Assembly (NCBI GenBank): GCA_902801625.1
Contig: CADCJI010000003.1
Span: forward strand, 62,001-126,000
DNA: 64,000 nt
DNA from: an uncultured Bacteroidia bacterium
Lineage (GTDB): Bacteria > Bacteroidota > Bacteroidia > Bacteroidales > F082
Direction: 5' to 3'
The position numbers and the translations under genes were made by a program. This document shows positions 34,973 through 43,647 of this stretch, piece by piece. The notes below the pieces were generated by a model that worked only from the letters and a program-made list of their open reading frames with translations, made no database searches and was not told where the DNA came from. The stretch's first letter is position 1, and each line of letters starts with the position of its first letter.

Positions 34973-35216
34973 ACACGAATCACCATTAATCTCCCACGAA
35001 ATCGAAGATTAGCTTCGCTGAATGCAGAGCATTTCGACGCAGTCAATTTCCCATTAATCCTGCGGCTGCCACGGTGTGACAGCCCTACATGATAGGTTGT
35101 AGGGCTGTCGTATGGTTGCTGAGCTTGTCGAAGTACCACGGCAGCCGCATATCGTTGTTTTTCCGCATTGCAAATGCTGATATTCTCGCCTCCCGAATTG
35201 AAAATTCGGGAGAACG
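34973..35216 (+). repeat. Composite repeat R1
   Basis: Left module CACGAATCACCATTAATCTC then CACGAAATCGAAGATTAGCT; core hairpin TGCGGCTGCC...GGCAGCCGCA at 35061-35149 with ACAGCCCTACA/TGTAGGGCTGT inner arms; then a GCATTGCAAATGC hairpin and a CCCGAATTg...AATTCGGG hairpin. The right arm carries an extra GGTTGCTGAGCTTGTCGAAG. It lies downstream of the DUF2442 gene and of the PEGA operon, so it may also end transcripts. Confidence 0.85.
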
Positions 35217-35252
35217 GGGGAACGGGTGACCCAAAGGCCGTTTCTCGCTAAA

Positions 35253-35525
35253 TCAATTGTAATTCTTGAACAGATTGTTATAATAGAGATTGAGCGGATC
35301 AAACATCAAATCCCAATTATCGCCCCATACAAGGTTTCCATACTCTATTCTATAGTCAAGGAAACGGACCGGATCGTGATATTGGTTGTATTGTGGATGA
35401 GGCCTTTTGATGAAATATGGTTCAAAATCAACGATATTGCACTTTCCATCGGCAAAAGTGACTCGAAGCTTGTATTCGCCACAAGGCTCTATTTCAACGA
35501 CATTGTAACAGTTCATGGTTTTCAT
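35253..35525 (-). CDS. DUF2442-family protein (toxin-antitoxin-like partner)
   Basis: 90 residues. The sequence YKLRVTFADGKCNIVDFEPY and DPVRFLDYRIEYGNLVWGDN fits DUF2442, often found beside DUF4160 genes in toxin-antitoxin-like pairs. The ATG overlaps the stop of a DUF4160-like remnant by ATGA (35522-35525), so the original operon order is kept. Between repeats R1 and R2. Confidence 0.8.
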   Translation of the reverse strand: MKTMNCYNVVEIEPCGEYKLRVTFADGKCNIVDFEPYFIKRPHPQYNQYHDPVRFLDYRIEYGNLVWGDNWDLMFDPLNLYYNNLFKNYN

Positions 35526-35728
35526 ATCTTTTTATTGATTTTCTCACAAATAAGAGGTTCTTTCAAGATGTAGAAGCGATACCATTTTTCGGCAATCTGA
35601 ATGGCAAACTGCTCCACAAATGCCTTTGCTTGTTCCATCTTTGCCTTTGGAAGGTGTTCCTTACCTCTCTTCTTCCTGGTTTTTATCTCTTTCAGTTGGC
35701 CATTCTCAATATGGAACTCAATTACAAC
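35522..35728 (-). pseudogene. DUF4160-like gene remnant, 5' part missing
   Basis: Minus-strand frame without a start: it opens after a TGA at 35729-35731 and reads EFHIENGQLKEIKTRKKRG, then KAFVEQFAIQIAEKWYRFY and ICEKINKKI. This matches the C-terminal half of longer DUF4160 proteins. The N-terminal half (expected HxHV-type region) is absent, and the remnant begins about 45 nt from the left edge of repeat R2. The partner DUF2442 gene is intact. Likely a deletion linked to the repeat. Confidence 0.65.
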
Positions 35729-35771
35729 TCATTTTGAATACGTTTGCAAAAATAAACAAAATAACCAAACT

Positions 35772-35968
35772 TGCCATAATTTCCCCCACGAAATCGAAGA
35801 TTCGACGCAGTCAATTTCCCATTAATCCAGCAGCTGCCACGGTGTGACAGCCCTACAACCCCACCGTTGGGCTGTAGGGCTGTCGTACCACGGCAGCCGC
35901 ATATCATTGTTTTTCCGCATTGCAAATGCTGATATTTCCACCTACCAAATTGCAAATGCGGGAGAACG
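35772..35968 (+). repeat. Composite repeat R2
   Basis: CCCACGAAATCGAAGATTCG, GTCAATTTCCCATTAATCC, core hairpin 35829-35901 (AGCAGCTGCC at the left with a base change; loop ACCCCACCGTTGGG), then GCATTGCAAATGC and a decayed final hairpin. Its right end lies three bases from the stop of the nucleotidyltransferase gene. Confidence 0.85.
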
Positions 35969-35970
35969 AA

Positions 35971-36270
35971 TCAAGCCACAGCTATACCAGTACGCAAAAC
36001 ATCATCATACAATGGAGACGGGAATCTCTGATCTATTAAAACAGGCTCTATCAAACAATTGATTTGAGGAGCGAGCAACCACAAAGCGGTAGAAACATCC
36101 AACCAATCATCCTGAACGGCGGGTACAACTACAGCAACATCAATATCGCTTTCAGGGCGAGCCGTGCCTTTGCTGTAAGAGCCATACAGATAGACTTCTG
36201 CATCGTTTATCTGCGATACAACAGCTTTCTTGAATTCTCTGACAATTTCTATCACTTGCTCTTTATCCAT
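35971..36270 (-). CDS. MNT-type minimal nucleotidyltransferase (HEPN/MNT antitoxin)
   Basis: 99 residues from ATG 36270. The active-site pattern is VYLYGSYSKGTARPESDIDVAV: GS(Y)SKG, then DxD (Asp-Ile-Asp). MNT proteins of MntA type neutralise HEPN RNases by AMPylation. Its start overlaps the HEPN gene end by 19 nt. Between R2 and R3. Confidence 0.85.
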   Translation of the reverse strand: MDKEQVIEIVREFKKAVVSQINDAEVYLYGSYSKGTARPESDIDVAVVVPAVQDDWLDVSTALWLLAPQINCLIEPVLIDQRFPSPLYDDVLRTGIAVA

Positions 36271-36641
36271 TTTTGCAGTTCTTTGGTGTCGTCTATCAAT
36301 TGACGGCAAAACTCTTCCGTCATTCTTTTCAATAATTGCTCCTTGTATTCGGGGTAACGAGCTTCTATGTTCATTGGCATCAGCTGGGCTATAGTCTTTT
36401 GTTGTTCGGGTGACATTTCTTCAAACAGCCCACTACGAACCGATAATTGCATCAAATTATGAATATAAGGAGGGTCGTCAGCTTGGGTCTTACACCAATA
36501 TGCCTTCAAGGTTTTTTCTATCACTTGATGGCACATAAAGCCAACGTATAACCACCGCTTCACAATGAACAATCCTTCCGCAGTTTCAACATCATAGTCA
36601 GCCAAATCCAACCAATATGCGACCTTCTCTTCCCGTGTCAT
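36252..36641 (-). CDS. HEPN-domain protein (HEPN/MNT toxin)
   Basis: 129 residues from ATG 36641. The pattern KVAYWLDLADYDVETAEGLF and RWLYVGFMCHQVIEKTLKAY is typical of HEPN proteins paired with MNT, with helix bundle and Arg...His region for RNase activity. The spacing between Arg and His is longer than the canonical Rx4-6H, so catalytic assignment is uncertain. Promoter box TATTTTTG at 36661-36668. Confidence 0.82.
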   Translation of the reverse strand: MTREEKVAYWLDLADYDVETAEGLFIVKRWLYVGFMCHQVIEKTLKAYWCKTQADDPPYIHNLMQLSVRSGLFEEMSPEQQKTIAQLMPMNIEARYPEYKEQLLKRMTEEFCRQLIDDTKELQKWIKSK

Positions 36642-36738
36642 AAATAATTGTTTACGTTTGCAAAAATACAAAAATTTCCGAATGCCGAGATGTCAATCGC
36701 AAATATACGACAAAAATACAAAACCATCCACCCTTGTA

Positions 36739-36760
36739 GAGACGCGATTTATCGCGTCTC
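36739..36760. repeat. GAGACGCGAT palindrome
   Basis: GAGACGCGAT-tt-ATCGCGTCTC, a perfect 10-bp palindrome upstream of R3. The same word appears at 49120-49129, 49162-49184 and 49242-49262, and decayed at 61274. Confidence 0.75.
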
Positions 36761-36794
36761 CCATCATCGAATTCCACACGATTCATCCTGCCAC

Positions 36795-37078
36795 CCAACA
36801 CCAAACATAACAAACACGAACCACCATAAATCCCCCACGAAATCGAAGATTGATTTCATCGAAATCGAAGATTCAACGTAGTTAATACTGAGCATTTCGA
36901 CGCAGTCAATTTCCCATTAATCCTGCGGCTGCCACGGTGTGACAGCCCTACATGATAGGTTGTAGGGCTGTCGTATGGTTGCTGAGATTGTCGAAGTACC
37001 ACGGCAGCCGCATATCATTGTTTTCTCGCATTGCAAATGCTGATATTCTCGCCTCCCGAACTGCAAATTCGGAAGAAC
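36795..37078 (+). repeat. Composite repeat R3
   Basis: Starts CAACACCAAACATAACAAAC, then the CACGAAATCGAAGATT module in a duplicated form, TTTCGACGCAGTCAATTTCC, core hairpin 36924-37012 with an extra GGTTGCTGAGATTGTCGAAG in the right arm, GCATTGCAAATGC, and a final hairpin with two changes. Its right end is 10 nt from the PIN gene stop. Its left module is nearly identical to R8, 24.5 kb away. Confidence 0.85.
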
Positions 37079-37088
37079 AAGGTGTTTT

Positions 37089-37499
37089 TCAAACGTCAAG
37101 CCTTTCTTTCAATTGGGCTGGCGTAACTGCAAACGAACAATCGGGATAATGTCTCATGTTACCCGTCACCAAACAAACGCCTAGGTCTTCATATATTACT
37201 GCCGCTTCGTAAAAACAAACATCCTTGGGATCTGGCAGCACCTTCTTTGTCCTATTGGGAGTGACCCAAACGCCTTGCACTTTCAATTCCTCCAAGATCG
37301 TTTTCACCAACTCCTTGTTGAATCCAAATTTGTCTCTATTCAGCACCGAAACATACTCTGCCATTATTTCCTTGGAAAGCACCGGGGTAATCTTTCCCAA
37401 AAAGACCGATTCAAGTATGGCAAAAGGTACAGAACGTTGACGGTCTTGCGCCAACAAAGCAGAAACAATAACGTTGGTGTCAATGACTACATAACGCAT
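37089..37499 (-). CDS. PIN-domain RNase toxin
   Basis: 136 residues from ATG 37499. Starts MRYVVIDTNVIVSALL with the first catalytic Asp, EYVSVL with Glu, DPKDVCFYEAAV with Asp, and a late TGNMRHYP. This fits the COG1569 PIN family, metal-dependent RNases. It follows the RelB-like gene by five bases. Confidence 0.85.
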   Translation of the reverse strand: MRYVVIDTNVIVSALLAQDRQRSVPFAILESVFLGKITPVLSKEIMAEYVSVLNRDKFGFNKELVKTILEELKVQGVWVTPNRTKKVLPDPKDVCFYEAAVIYEDLGVCLVTGNMRHYPDCSFAVTPAQLKERLDV

Positions 37500-37504
37500 A
37501 GCTC

Positions 37505-37792
37505 TCAATTGTTAGCGTGAACTGCGGCAATTTCCGCTTCTATTTCCTCTTCTGTCATGCCCGATTTGCCATTCTTCACGGCATCTTCATTAAGCGCATA
37601 CAAGGCATCCAATCCTCTTGCAGAAACACGGGGTTTCTCTTTGATCTCGAAAGGGACACCATTCTCCGCAACGGACTTCTTCAGAAAAATACGGACGGCC
37701 GTCGGAAGGTCGAGGCCAAGACGCTCAAACAAGGCCATGGCTTGCTCCTTGAGGCTATCTTCTACACGGATTTGTAATGTAGCTGTGGACAT
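37505..37792 (-). CDS. RelB/DinJ-like ribbon-helix-helix antitoxin
   Basis: 95 residues. TATLQIRVEDSLKEQAMALF and LDLPTAVRIFLKKSV form the ribbon-helix-helix DNA-binding region, followed by a C-terminal helix (TEEEIEAEIAAVH) that should bind the PIN toxin. Upstream, two direct GTAATACA words (37828, 37849) flank the promoter region and could be its operator. Confidence 0.85.
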   Translation of the reverse strand: MSTATLQIRVEDSLKEQAMALFERLGLDLPTAVRIFLKKSVAENGVPFEIKEKPRVSARGLDALYALNEDAVKNGKSGMTEEEIEAEIAAVHANN

Positions 37793-37827
37793 ATTCTATA
37801 GGTTTGTGTATGATTTAGACTGCAAAA

Positions 37828-37856
37828 GTAATACAAATTTTATTATTGTAATACAT
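37828..37856 (-). promoter_or_regulatory. Promoter with direct GTATTAC repeats of the RelB/PIN module
   Basis: On the minus strand: TGTATTAC, 13 nt, then GTATTACTTTTG, where TACTTTTG is the -7 box. The repeated word spanning the -33 to -7 region suits antitoxin autoregulation. Confidence 0.45.
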
Positions 37857-37871
37857 ATATCCCCAAAAATA

Positions 37872-38139
37872 CAAACACAAACCACCATAAATCCCCCACG
37901 AAATCGAAGATTGATTTCATCGAAATCGAAGATCCAACGTAGTTAATGCTGAGCATTTCGACGCAGTCAATTTCCCATTAATCCTGCGGCTGCCACGGTG
38001 TGACAGCCCTACATGATAGTTGTAGGGCTGTCGTATGGTTGCTGAGCTTGTCGAAGTACCACGGCAGCCGCATATTGTTGTTTTATCGCATTGCAAATGC
38101 TGATATTCTCGCCTCCCGAATTGCAAATTCGGGAGAACG
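37872..38139 (+). repeat. Composite repeat R4
   Basis: Same order as R3: AACACAAACCACCATAAATC, CACGAAATCGAAGATTGATT, GACGCAGTCAATTTCC, core hairpin 37984-38072 with extra GGTTGCTGAGCTTGTCGAAG in the right arm, GCATTGCAAATGC and a perfect CCCGAATT/AATTCGGG hairpin. It lies upstream of the RelB/PIN operon. Confidence 0.85.
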
Positions 38140-38160
38140 GGGTAGTATGTTTTATATGCT

Positions 38161-38226
38161 GCTTGTCATCCGCAGCGGGTGGCCATGGTGCCCTGAGGGG
38201 CACCCTACCCGCCGCAGATGACAAGC
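38161..38226. terminator. Large hairpin after the 1308-residue lipoprotein gene
   Basis: GCTTGTCATC pairs with GATGACAAGC; inside, CGCAGCGGGT pairs with ACCCGCCGCA-like sequence and GGTGCCC with GGGCACC. It starts 29 nt past the stop at 38256 (minus strand). R8 ends in the right half of the same palindrome. Confidence 0.6.
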
Positions 38227-38255
38227 CAGTTTTGCGTTGCTTGTACAAGGAATAG

Positions 38256-41200
38256 CTACTGAGCAGAGCGAACCAAGCGCACAGATTGACCGCCGTAACG
38301 GCTGCTACCGTTGTTGTTGCCTGTGTCGAGAATGCCTCCATAGTCTCCGCTGAAATGTACGCTACGCGCATAGTAGCCATCGAAGTATGAGGCCGACCAG
38401 TAGTAGCCACTGCTGCCAACTGCGTTGACCGAAGTCCCATTACGGCTGCCAGCGGCAGGAAGAAAGACTGCACCGTTCTGTTCCATCTGTTCCCACTGTT
38501 CCGTAGTGTATACATTCGCCCAACTGCTGTTTCCTGCGGTGAAACTCAAGCCCGAGGGCAACGTCCACTCGTCAGGGAGCAGAATCATACCGTTCTGCCC
38601 GTTCACCTTGCCATGCCCGTATTTCGATGAGGCTCCGCTGCGGCCTTGGAATACGTACACCCATTCGTCCTTAGTCAATGTCCGCCACTGGCCTGTCTGG
38701 CCGCCACCGTTGCTTATCGAATTGTGCACACCCCAGTCGGCTTGGGCATATGTGCCGTTCAAGTTATTTTGCCCAGGAGGTCCGTATAGGCTACCGTTGC
38801 TATTGTCAGTATCCCATGGACGATAGTATGTGGCACCGCTGCCATCCCATCCGCTCGTGCCCCAGCCGAAGAGGTCGCGCGTGGTGGTTTGGGATGTGTT
38901 GCCTTGGCTTATGCCAATCACCTCCCACTGGTGGTCGGCAAACTTCCATGTTCCCGAACTGCCTATGTAATGCAGGTTACCTTGTGAGAAATACACCTTG
39001 TTGCCATTGCCATCTATGGTGAACTTGCCAGGTATGGCACCTGTGGGAACTTGGGGTTGTGCTTCAAAATAGGCAGTATAAGTGGCATTCCCAGTCACTG
39101 TAATGGTGCGTGGGTTGTTGGTATTGCCATCCTGCCAATGGTCGAAGGTGAAGCCGCTATTGGCATTGGCTGTGAGGTTTACAGTTGTTCCAGCATAATA
39201 GGTGCCACCACCAGTCACCGTGCCGCCGTTTGTTGGATTAGTCGTGGCGGTAATGGTATATTGCGGGTCTTGGGTGAAATTAGCCGTATAGGAGGCACTT
39301 TCCGTCACATTGAAGGTGTAGATGGCATCGGTGCTAACCACGTTGTTGCCCTTCTTCCAGTTGGTGAATGAGTAATGGCTGTTAGGCGTTGCCGTTAATG
39401 TACATTGTTGGTTGTAAGTGAAGGTACCATTCCCACTCACTGTGGCCGTGCCGCCGTTTGTCGGATTCGCAGTTGCTGTAATCGTGTAGGTCTGCTGCTG
39501 GAACTGCGCTACCAGTGTTCGGGGTCCTGTCACCGTAAAGGTGTAGCTCGCATTGGTTGAGACTTGTGTACCATTTTCTGTCCATCTCAAGAAAGTGTAG
39601 CCTGGGTTATCATCAGCCGTCACCGTGCAGCTTTGGCCATGGTTGTATGTACCACCACCGTTTACCGTACCGCCGTTTGTCGGGTTGGCCGAAACACTTA
39701 TCGTATAGCTTTTCAGTTGGAATTGCGCCACCAAATTCCTGTTGCCTGTAACCGTAAAGGAATAGGTTAAGTCTGTTGAGACCTGGTTGCCGTTTTCAGT
39801 CCATTCAATGAAATTGTAGCCTGTCGCAGGAGCAGCGGTCACCTCGCAGTTTTGCCCGTGTGTATAAGTGCCGCCACCTGTCACCGAACCGCCATTGCTT
39901 GGGTTGGCCGAAACACCAATGGTGTAGCTCCGCACTTGGAAATGGGCGACAAGGGTGCGGTTGCCCGTCACCTCAAAAGTGTAGCTTAAATTGGGGGAAA
40001 CTTGGTTGCCATTCTCCGTCCAACGCAGGAAGGTGTAGCCTACATTCTCTGTCGCAGTCACGGTACACTGCTGCCCTTGCTGGTAGGAGCCACCGCCTGT
40101 CACTGTGCCGCCAGCAGGCGGGTTAGCGGAAACATTGATGTTATAAGTGTTGGGGGCTTGCACTTCAAAGTGCGCCACCAAGGTACGGTCATCTGTTACC
40201 GTAAAGGTATAGTTGGCATTGGTGGAAACCACATTGCCGCCCTCAGTCCAATTGGTGAAGGTGTAGCCGTTGTTAGACGTAGCACTTACCGTGCAGTTTT
40301 CGCCGTGGTTATAGGTGCCACCACCACTAACCGTACCGCCGTTGGTTGGGTCAGCGGAGACACTAATCGTATGGCTCTGCACCTGGAAGTTCGCCACCAA
40401 ATTACGGTCGCTGTTCACGATGAAGGTGTATCGGGCATTGGTCGAAGCCACTTCGCCATCCTCCGTCCAGTTGATGAAGGTGTAGCCCTCATTCGCGGTT
40501 GCCACGACGGAGCATTGTTCGCCTTGCTGGTAGGTGCCGCCACCCGTCACCGTGCCGCCATTGCTCGGATTGGCTGAAACACTAATGGTGTATTCGCTTG
40601 GTGCCTCTGCCTCAAAGTTCGCTACCAAAACACGATTGCCCTCAACTGTAAACTCGTATTCCGCCAAATCCCAAACTTGGTTGCCGTTCTCTGTCCAATT
40701 CACGAAACGGTAGCCAGTGTTTTTCGTTGCCCTGACCGTACATGATGTACCTTGTGTGTATGTGCCGCCACCAGTCACCGTGCCGCCCTCGGTTGGGTTG
40801 GCCGACACTTGTATGCTGTATTCATTGGCTTGCAATTCCTTGAAGTTGGCCACCAAATTGCGGCTACCCGTCACTGTGAAGGTGTAATCAGCATCCTCTG
40901 AAGCCACCTCGCCGTCATCGGTCCAGTTGGTGAAGGCATAGCCCTCGGCAGGTGTGGCTTTCACCGTGCAGCTTTGGCCGTGGTCGTAGGTACCGCCGCC
41001 TTCCACCGTGCCTCCGTTGGTCGGATTGGCCGAAACGCCAATGGTATAGCTCTTTATCTTGAAATGCGCCTTGTAGGTCGCCGTCTCGGTCACAGGGAAG
41101 GTGAAACTGGCATTGGTGGAAACCGTAGTGCCGCCTTTCGTCCATTTCTGGAAATCGTAACCCGTGTTGGGTGTGGCAGTCAAGGTACATTCCTCGCCGT

Positions 41201-42182
41201 AGTCATAGCCAGTCGCGCCAGTCACGGTGCCGCTGTTTTCGGGTTCCACCTCAGCGTAGATAACATAAGCCTGCTTCGTGAAGTTGGCCACCAAACTGCG
41301 ACCTACCGTCACGGTGAAAGTATAAGCCGCCTCCGAAGAGACTTGGTTGCCGTTCTCCGTCCAATTCACGAAGGTGTAGCCTGCGTTGGCCTCGGCGGTC
41401 GCGGTGCACTGGGTGCCTATCTCGTAGGAGCCGAAACCCGTTACTATGCCGCCATCCTCGGGGTCGCTGCTTAGTTCAATCTCAACCGATGTTCCTGTTG
41501 GGGCTTCGGTCTCAAAGTCCAGCACTTCCTCGCTCAAGCCTGTCTTGCCTGCTGCGTTCTTCGCGTAGGCGCGTACATAGTATTTCTTACCCGAAGCCAA
41601 ATGTTCCATGCGAATGAGGTATTCTTCCAATAGGCCCGCGGTGCCTTCATAGCGTCGGATGCTGTCGTCGGTAGGAACCGGGTCGCCGAAGGTATTCCAA
41701 CAGATGCCGCGCTCAGTCACCTCAGTGCCTCCATCAGCCACCACCTGGCACTTGACGCGGTAAGTGGTGCTATCGATCCTCTGCACCTCCAAGGCTTTCA
41801 CCGTCGGTTTTTCCGAACTAAGCGTGGTGAAGGTCTTCGTCTCCGTATTGAAAGGTTTCGAGAAACCGTAGTCGACGGCGTAATGGTATTGGTATTCCGT
41901 GGCGGGTTTCAGTCCAGTCATTGTCACGGAGAAGTCATTCCCTTCCAATTCCACGTCAAACTCACCCTTGTCAGCACCATTCTCTGCCAGGCAGACCTTG
42001 ATGCCGTCAATCACGCCTGCGTAGGAATAGGTGCCCTCAATCGTCGCCGAGGTGGTGCCTACAGTCAGGTCTTCCTTGCTCAGCTCAAACGATTGGATGT
42101 TCGGGTCAGGCTCTTTCTTGCAGGTGACGAAAGCCAGCACGAAAGCGCATACGAGCAACATGGGTAAGGATTTGGTTTTCAT
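38256..42182 (-). CDS. Giant surface lipoprotein: 11 InlB-B-like repeats plus FISUMP domain
   Basis: 1308 residues. A lipobox-like LAFVTC ends the signal peptide at about residue 21. Two fibronectin-III-like domains span about 25-230. Eleven copies of a roughly 70-residue module follow (about 232-1075): a VSANPTNGGTVTGGGTY start, a Cys-containing CTVTATPN strand, GYTFTNWTENG, then YTFTVTGNRNLVANF. These match divergent InlB B-repeat (Flg_new_2-like) modules; DNA repeats span about 39055-41490. The last 225 residues are a FISUMP domain. It is probably an outer-surface adhesin or stalk displaying the FISUMP tip. Repeat number may vary by recombination. Confidence 0.85.
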   Translation of the reverse strand: MKTKSLPMLLVCAFVLAFVTCKKEPDPNIQSFELSKEDLTVGTTSATIEGTYSYAGVIDGIKVCLAENGADKGEFDVELEGNDFSVTMTGLKPATEYQYHYAVDYGFSKPFNTETKTFTTLSSEKPTVKALEVQRIDSTTYRVKCQVVADGGTEVTERGICWNTFGDPVPTDDSIRRYEGTAGLLEEYLIRMEHLASGKKYYVRAYAKNAAGKTGLSEEVLDFETEAPTGTSVEIELSSDPEDGGIVTGFGSYEIGTQCTATAEANAGYTFVNWTENGNQVSSEAAYTFTVTVGRSLVANFTKQAYVIYAEVEPENSGTVTGATGYDYGEECTLTATPNTGYDFQKWTKGGTTVSTNASFTFPVTETATYKAHFKIKSYTIGVSANPTNGGTVEGGGTYDHGQSCTVKATPAEGYAFTNWTDDGEVASEDADYTFTVTGSRNLVANFKELQANEYSIQVSANPTEGGTVTGGGTYTQGTSCTVRATKNTGYRFVNWTENGNQVWDLAEYEFTVEGNRVLVANFEAEAPSEYTISVSANPSNGGTVTGGGTYQQGEQCSVVATANEGYTFINWTEDGEVASTNARYTFIVNSDRNLVANFQVQSHTISVSADPTNGGTVSGGGTYNHGENCTVSATSNNGYTFTNWTEGGNVVSTNANYTFTVTDDRTLVAHFEVQAPNTYNINVSANPPAGGTVTGGGSYQQGQQCTVTATENVGYTFLRWTENGNQVSPNLSYTFEVTGNRTLVAHFQVRSYTIGVSANPSNGGSVTGGGTYTHGQNCEVTAAPATGYNFIEWTENGNQVSTDLTYSFTVTGNRNLVAQFQLKSYTISVSANPTNGGTVNGGGTYNHGQSCTVTADDNPGYTFLRWTENGTQVSTNASYTFTVTGPRTLVAQFQQQTYTITATANPTNGGTATVSGNGTFTYNQQCTLTATPNSHYSFTNWKKGNNVVSTDAIYTFNVTESASYTANFTQDPQYTITATTNPTNGGTVTGGGTYYAGTTVNLTANANSGFTFDHWQDGNTNNPRTITVTGNATYTAYFEAQPQVPTGAIPGKFTIDGNGNKVYFSQGNLHYIGSSGTWKFADHQWEVIGISQGNTSQTTTRDLFGWGTSGWDGSGATYYRPWDTDNSNGSLYGPPGQNNLNGTYAQADWGVHNSISNGGGQTGQWRTLTKDEWVYVFQGRSGASSKYGHGKVNGQNGMILLPDEWTLPSGLSFTAGNSSWANVYTTEQWEQMEQNGAVFLPAAGSRNGTSVNAVGSSGYYWSASYFDGYYARSVHFSGDYGGILDTGNNNGSSRYGGQSVRLVRSAQ

Positions 42183-42357
42183 ATCAAGATAGATTTAAGA
42201 TTCAAAGATTTAAGATTCAAGATTTTATTTAACTACGGATTTCACGGATTTTGCGGATATTATCAAGTCGAAATTTTGCAGCTTCGCTGCGGATTAATAC
42301 AGATAAGCCACACACATTCCTCACTCCCATATTCCTCACCCCTCACTCCTAATTCTA

Positions 42358-42424
42358 CATTCAGCATTCAGCATTCAACATTCAGCATTCAGCATTCCAC
42401 ATTCAGCATTCCACATTCAGCATT
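42358..42424. repeat. Tandem CATTCAGCATTC array
   Basis: About 65 bp of CATTCAGCATTC and ACATTCAGCATTC units directly downstream of the 42423 gene stop. Looks like slippage; related to the arms of 13696-13768. Confidence 0.7.
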
Positions 42425-43550
42425 AAAACCCATACCCCACTCCAACTTTCCCCTCCACGGTCTGGAAATTGGTGGTCACGGCCTCCAACGAAAGCACGAA
42501 ACTGCCCAAATGCGCCTGCACTCCAGCCGACACATCCACACCTTGGAAACTGTATCCTTTTATCTTGTACCATTGCTGTTCCTTGTCTTGCCAGCAGAGG
42601 TTGTGTGCTCCATAGCCTACACCTACACGCACATAGAGCGGTTCAACCACCCACATCATCCCGCCGACGATGACGGAAAAGCGGTCGGTGGCCCTCGTGC
42701 CATTGTACATGGGCAGATGTCCATCCTCAAGGAACCCTTGAGCATCCACTTGCGAGAGGTTGCTCATGCCCGTGAAGCTGCCGTTGGTCATGGCCGAGAC
42801 GAACCAGCCGTATCGCTTCACCATTCCCACACTGAAGCCCATCGAAAACGGGGCGTAGGAACCATTAAGGGTGATGAAGGTTTCCCAGCGATTGGTCTTC
42901 TTGTTTACCAATGGAATTGTTTTCAGGCTCACCCTAACGACGACAGCAGTATCTTCCACGCTCACTTCCCCTTTTGCACTCTCATAGTTCGGAGCCTGCA
43001 CCAGATAGGTATACGTTCCTTCCTTGACGCGCTTTCGAGCCGTTCCGTCCCAAGTGACCGGCCAAATCTCACCGTCCACCTCAAGCATGGCGTTGGTGGG
43101 CGTGATATGGAAGGTAAGGTATTGTTGCGCCACCTCTTCGTTATCATTCGTCGTCCCTTGCAGGACAATCCGATAGGTGAACAGCGACTCCACCTTGTGC
43201 AGGTATTGTGTCAGATGCAGGTCCCACGGCCCCAACTTCTCATGCTTGATTTTCAAGGTCTTGATGCCTGGCGAGACCCAAACCCAGATTTCGCCTTCAT
43301 TCAAAGTGTGTGCCACCACGAATGAATTCCAATCGCATTCGAAGTGGAAGCCTTCGCGCAGTTCGGGTGCAATGTTTTGTGTGACGATGCGGAACACCGC
43401 ACACTGTCGTCCCCTCTCATCCTGTTTGATGTAGTCGCGAGCCGTCATATCAAAAGGCAAAGGCTCAACACTGATAACCTTATAGTCTTGGGCTTTCAGG
43501 GATAGAAACGAAATGATGAAAGCCAATAAAAGTAAAATCCTTATCCTCAT
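42423..43550 (-). CDS. PEGA-family protein B with barrel-like C-terminus
   Basis: 375 residues with a signal peptide ending LSLKAQ. Residues 21-135 are the N-terminal domain shared with the 32.8 and 50.4 kb proteins (YKVISVEPLPFDMTARDYIK, CAVFRIVTQNI, IWVWVSPGIKTLKI). A single PEGA-like module follows (AMLEVDGEIWPVTWDGTARK, then NYESAKGEV). The last 150 residues look like outer-membrane strands (ETFITLNGSYAPFSMGFSVG, YVRVGVGYGAHN, ending VGVGYGF with a terminal Phe). Preceded by ECF motif A. Confidence 0.75.
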   Translation of the reverse strand: MRIRILLLLAFIISFLSLKAQDYKVISVEPLPFDMTARDYIKQDERGRQCAVFRIVTQNIAPELREGFHFECDWNSFVVAHTLNEGEIWVWVSPGIKTLKIKHEKLGPWDLHLTQYLHKVESLFTYRIVLQGTTNDNEEVAQQYLTFHITPTNAMLEVDGEIWPVTWDGTARKRVKEGTYTYLVQAPNYESAKGEVSVEDTAVVVRVSLKTIPLVNKKTNRWETFITLNGSYAPFSMGFSVGMVKRYGWFVSAMTNGSFTGMSNLSQVDAQGFLEDGHLPMYNGTRATDRFSVIVGGMMWVVEPLYVRVGVGYGAHNLCWQDKEQQWYKIKGYSFQGVDVSAGVQAHLGSFVLSLEAVTTNFQTVEGKVGVGYGF

Positions 43551-43584
43551 TTATGAATCATTTATTTCAGGCTGCAAATTTACA

Positions 43585-43614
43585 AATAGAGGTGGTATTG
43601 TCAAAAATTTAGTC
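43585..43614 (-). promoter_or_regulatory. Proposed ECF promoter motif A: GACTAA-N17-CTCTATT
   Basis: Minus strand: AGACTAA then TTTTTGAC, CTCTATT at 43591-43585, ending 34 nt before the ATG at 43550. A TAAATTTG housekeeping -7 box lies right behind it (43582-43575), so dual control is possible. Confidence 0.75.
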
Positions 43615-43647
43615 TGAAAAACTTAACAACTGCGGATTGCAAAGACT

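Noticed and set aside
40002-40577. 191-residue frame on the plus strand inside the repeat lipoprotein
   Set aside because: It repeats with the module period, as expected of a shadow of repeated coding sequence.
39055-41490. CRISPR-like direct repeats
   Set aside because: They are in-frame coding repeats of about 210 bp encoding InlB-B-like modules; no short spacers or cas genes.
42183-42300. Riboswitch or leader before the 1308-residue lipoprotein
   Set aside because: Only AGATTTAAGATTC-like low-complexity repeats and no stable paired structure with conserved bases were seen.
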